The notes below the pieces were generated by a model. It did no database searches. It had not been told where the DNA came from and saw nothing but the letters and a program-made list of their open reading frames with translations. Positions 6,489 through 7,847 of a stretch of 7,847 bases of DNA are shown piece by piece (the first letter of the stretch is position 1; each line of letters starts with the position of its first letter). The stretch is taken from the NCBI GenBank assembly GCA_900762005.1, contig CAAFEV010000230.1, forward strand, positions 1 through 7,847, written 5' to 3'. The DNA comes from an uncultured Oscillospiraceae bacterium (GTDB taxonomy: Bacteria; Bacillota; Clostridia; Oscillospirales; Oscillospiraceae). A program made the position numbers and the translations under genes.

Positions 6489-7798
6489 TTCTTTGCCTCC
6501 TTCACCTTGGCGTCGCGCAGCAGCTTTTTCGCCGTGCGGAAGCTCTGCACGAGCGGCACGCCGGCAGGACAGGTGAACGAGCAGCTACCGCATTCGATAC
6601 AGTCGGTGACATTGCCCTTTTTCAGTGCTTCCAAATCACCGCGTAGCTGCGCCCGATGCAGAAAAATCGGCATCAGCGACATGGGGCAGACATCCACGCA
6701 TTTTCCGCAGCGAATGCAGTGCGGATTCGCAACCTCGCGTTTTTCCCTTTTGCTGTAGCAGGTCAGCGCGTTGTTGCCCTTGATTGTGCAGGCGGCAAGG
6801 GTGTGCTGGGCAATGCCCATCATCGGACCGCCGACAAAAATTTTATAAGGCTCTGCGGCAAAGCCGCCGGCAGCCTCCACTAAATCGGCGTAGCTTGTGC
6901 CAATGGGAGCCGAAAAATTGCCGGGCTTTGCGACGGCAGACCCCGTTACGGTGACGGCGCGCCGGATTAACGGCATACCGAGATAAATCGCGTCATAAAT
7001 TGCGGCGCAGGTGGCGACATTAAAAACCGCGCAACCGACTGCAGCGGGCAGTCCGCCGGGAGGCACGCAGCGACCTGTGACGGATTGTATAAGCTGCTTC
7101 TCCGCACCCTGCGGATAGCGCACACGCAGGGAAAGCACCTGCATGGAGGAGCCGGCGGCTTCGGTCATGGCGTGAATGGCCTCCGGCTTGTTCAGCTCGA
7201 TGCCGACGGCAGTGTGCTTTGGCTCTAAAATACGCTGAATGATTTTAATTCCGCCGATGATACGCTCGGGTGTCTCGCGCATCAGGCGGTCGTCCGAGGT
7301 GATGTACGGCTCGCATTCCGCACCGTTGATAATTACGGTGTCTACCTTGCCGAGCCCGGAGGAGAGCTTTACATTCGTCGGGAAGCCTGCGCCGCCCATA
7401 CCGGTGATACCAGCCTCACGAATCAGAGAAATCAGAGCTTCCTTGTCAAGCTGTTCAATATGCTCCGCCGGACGGACATCGGCAGCGAGGGTGTCTCTGC
7501 CGTCACTTTCAATCACCACGGAGAGAACCTTTGCGCCGCCGCAATGCGCGCACTCTTCCACGGCGGAAACCGTGCCGGAAACCGAGGCGTGAACGGGTAC
7601 GCAAAGCCCCGCGCCGTCGCCGATTTTTTGCCCCATCAAAACACGCTCCCCAATTTTTACGAGGGGCGTGCAGGGCGCACCGATGTGCTGCGACATCGCG
7701 ATGCAGACCTTTTTCGGTTGCAGCGGTGTAATGGGGATATTAGCAGTCAGCTCCTTAAAGCCCTTCGGGTGAACACCGCCGGTGAATGCGTGTGCCAT
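6485..7798 (-). CDS. rnfC: Rnf complex subunit RnfC (NAD+-reducing, NuoF-like)
   Basis: RnfC is the peripheral cytoplasmic subunit that binds FMN and NAD(H) and reduces NAD+. The 437 residues begin with the RnfC N-terminal domain (MAHAFTGGVHPKG). A NuoF-like flavin/nucleotide fold follows, with GMGGAGFPT (133-141) and INGAECEPYITSDD (157-170), then a SLBB-like beta-grasp region around 281-313. Two [4Fe-4S] sites close the protein: C361/C364/C367/C371 (CIRCGKCVDVC) and C400/C403/C406/C410 (CIECGSCSFTC). The length is typical of clostridial RnfC and lacks the long Ala-rich C-terminal tail of enterobacterial RsxC. AAGGAG (7811-7806) lies 7 nt before the ATG. It is the first gene of the operon. 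Its stop overlaps the rnfD start by 4 nt. Confidence 0.97.
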   Translation of the reverse strand: MAHAFTGGVHPKGFKELTANIPITPLQPKKVCIAMSQHIGAPCTPLVKIGERVLMGQKIGDGAGLCVPVHASVSGTVSAVEECAHCGGAKVLSVVIESDGRDTLAADVRPAEHIEQLDKEALISLIREAGITGMGGAGFPTNVKLSSGLGKVDTVIINGAECEPYITSDDRLMRETPERIIGGIKIIQRILEPKHTAVGIELNKPEAIHAMTEAAGSSMQVLSLRVRYPQGAEKQLIQSVTGRCVPPGGLPAAVGCAVFNVATCAAIYDAIYLGMPLIRRAVTVTGSAVAKPGNFSAPIGTSYADLVEAAGGFAAEPYKIFVGGPMMGIAQHTLAACTIKGNNALTCYSKREKREVANPHCIRCGKCVDVCPMSLMPIFLHRAQLRGDLEALKKGNVTDCIECGSCSFTCPAGVPLVQSFRTAKKLLRDAKVKEAKK

Positions 7799-7834
7799 AA
7801 CGTATCTCCTTGGTTGTTATCATTTACACAAAAA

Positions 7835-7840
7835 ACTATA
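7835..7840 (-). promoter_or_regulatory. Possible -10 box of the rnf operon promoter
   Basis: On the minus strand, the AT-rich 49 bases before rnfC contain TATAGT, which matches TATAAT at five of six positions. It lies about 36 nt before the start codon, which would give a leader of roughly 30 nt. The -35 box would fall outside the window, so this cannot be confirmed here. The drop in GC relative to the genes on its left supports a promoter region. Confidence 0.35.
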
Positions 7841-7847
7841 TCACAAA

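Noticed and set aside
2023..7798. Nqr (Na+-translocating NADH:quinone reductase) as the identity of the six-gene operon
   Set aside because: The gene order C-D-G-E-A-B, the RnfC type with two 4Fe-4S motifs and the presence of a multi-cluster RnfB are Rnf features. Nqr would have NqrA and NqrF instead.
7829..7846. A complete Rex operator upstream of rnfC
   Set aside because: The half-site TTGTGA is present, but the expected inverted TCACAA at the right spacing reads TTTTTG. Only a weak hint remains, listed as a finding.
1..7847. Mobile elements, CRISPR arrays, tRNA or rRNA genes
   Set aside because: I see no transposase or integrase, no regularly spaced repeats, no terminal inverted repeats and no RNA-gene sequence. 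Coding genes fill nearly the whole window.

Overview
The window looks like a piece of an anaerobic Gram-positive (Firmicutes, clostridial) chromosome with fairly high GC. The gene order rnfC-D-G-E-A-B, the long cysteine-rich RnfB and the AAGGAGG-type ribosome binding sites fit the Clostridia. An Oscillospiraceae/Ruminococcaceae-like host is my inference from base composition and protein style; no marker gene here proves it.

Left arm (+ strand, 1 to 1939): the last 40 codons of a LacI-family repressor, a PfkB-family sugar kinase that most resembles fructokinase, and a two-domain VOC (glyoxalase/dioxygenase-fold) protein of unknown substrate. Gaps of 19 nt and 6 nt suggest a small sugar-use operon, probably controlled by the repressor at its front.

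Middle (1940 to 2022): a convergent intergenic region with a strong 18-bp hairpin. Its T-tract lies only on the minus-strand side, so it mainly ends the transcript coming from the right.

Right arm (- strand, 7798 down to 2023): a complete six-gene rnf operon followed by a HAD-superfamily (Cof-type) phosphatase. Four successive junctions (C/D, D/G, G/E, E/A) are 4-nt start/stop overlaps. The rnfB ribosome binding site overlaps the rnfA stop, and the HAD gene starts 5 nt after the rnfB stop. Rnf is the membrane ferredoxin:NAD+ oxidoreductase. RnfB takes electrons from reduced ferredoxin. The RnfA/RnfE [2Fe-2S] cluster and the covalent FMNs of RnfD and RnfG relay them through and across the membrane. 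RnfC passes them to NAD+, and Na+ or H+ is exported. All the main cofactor ligands can be seen, so the complex looks functional. The flavin transferase ApbE, needed to load RnfD and RnfG, is not encoded in this window.

I found no mobile element, CRISPR array, tRNA, rRNA or clearly new system. The points that merit a second look are modest: the HAD gene attached to the rnf operon, the VOC gene attached to the kinase, the one-sided terminator, and small variations in the RnfG and RnfD flavinylation motifs.
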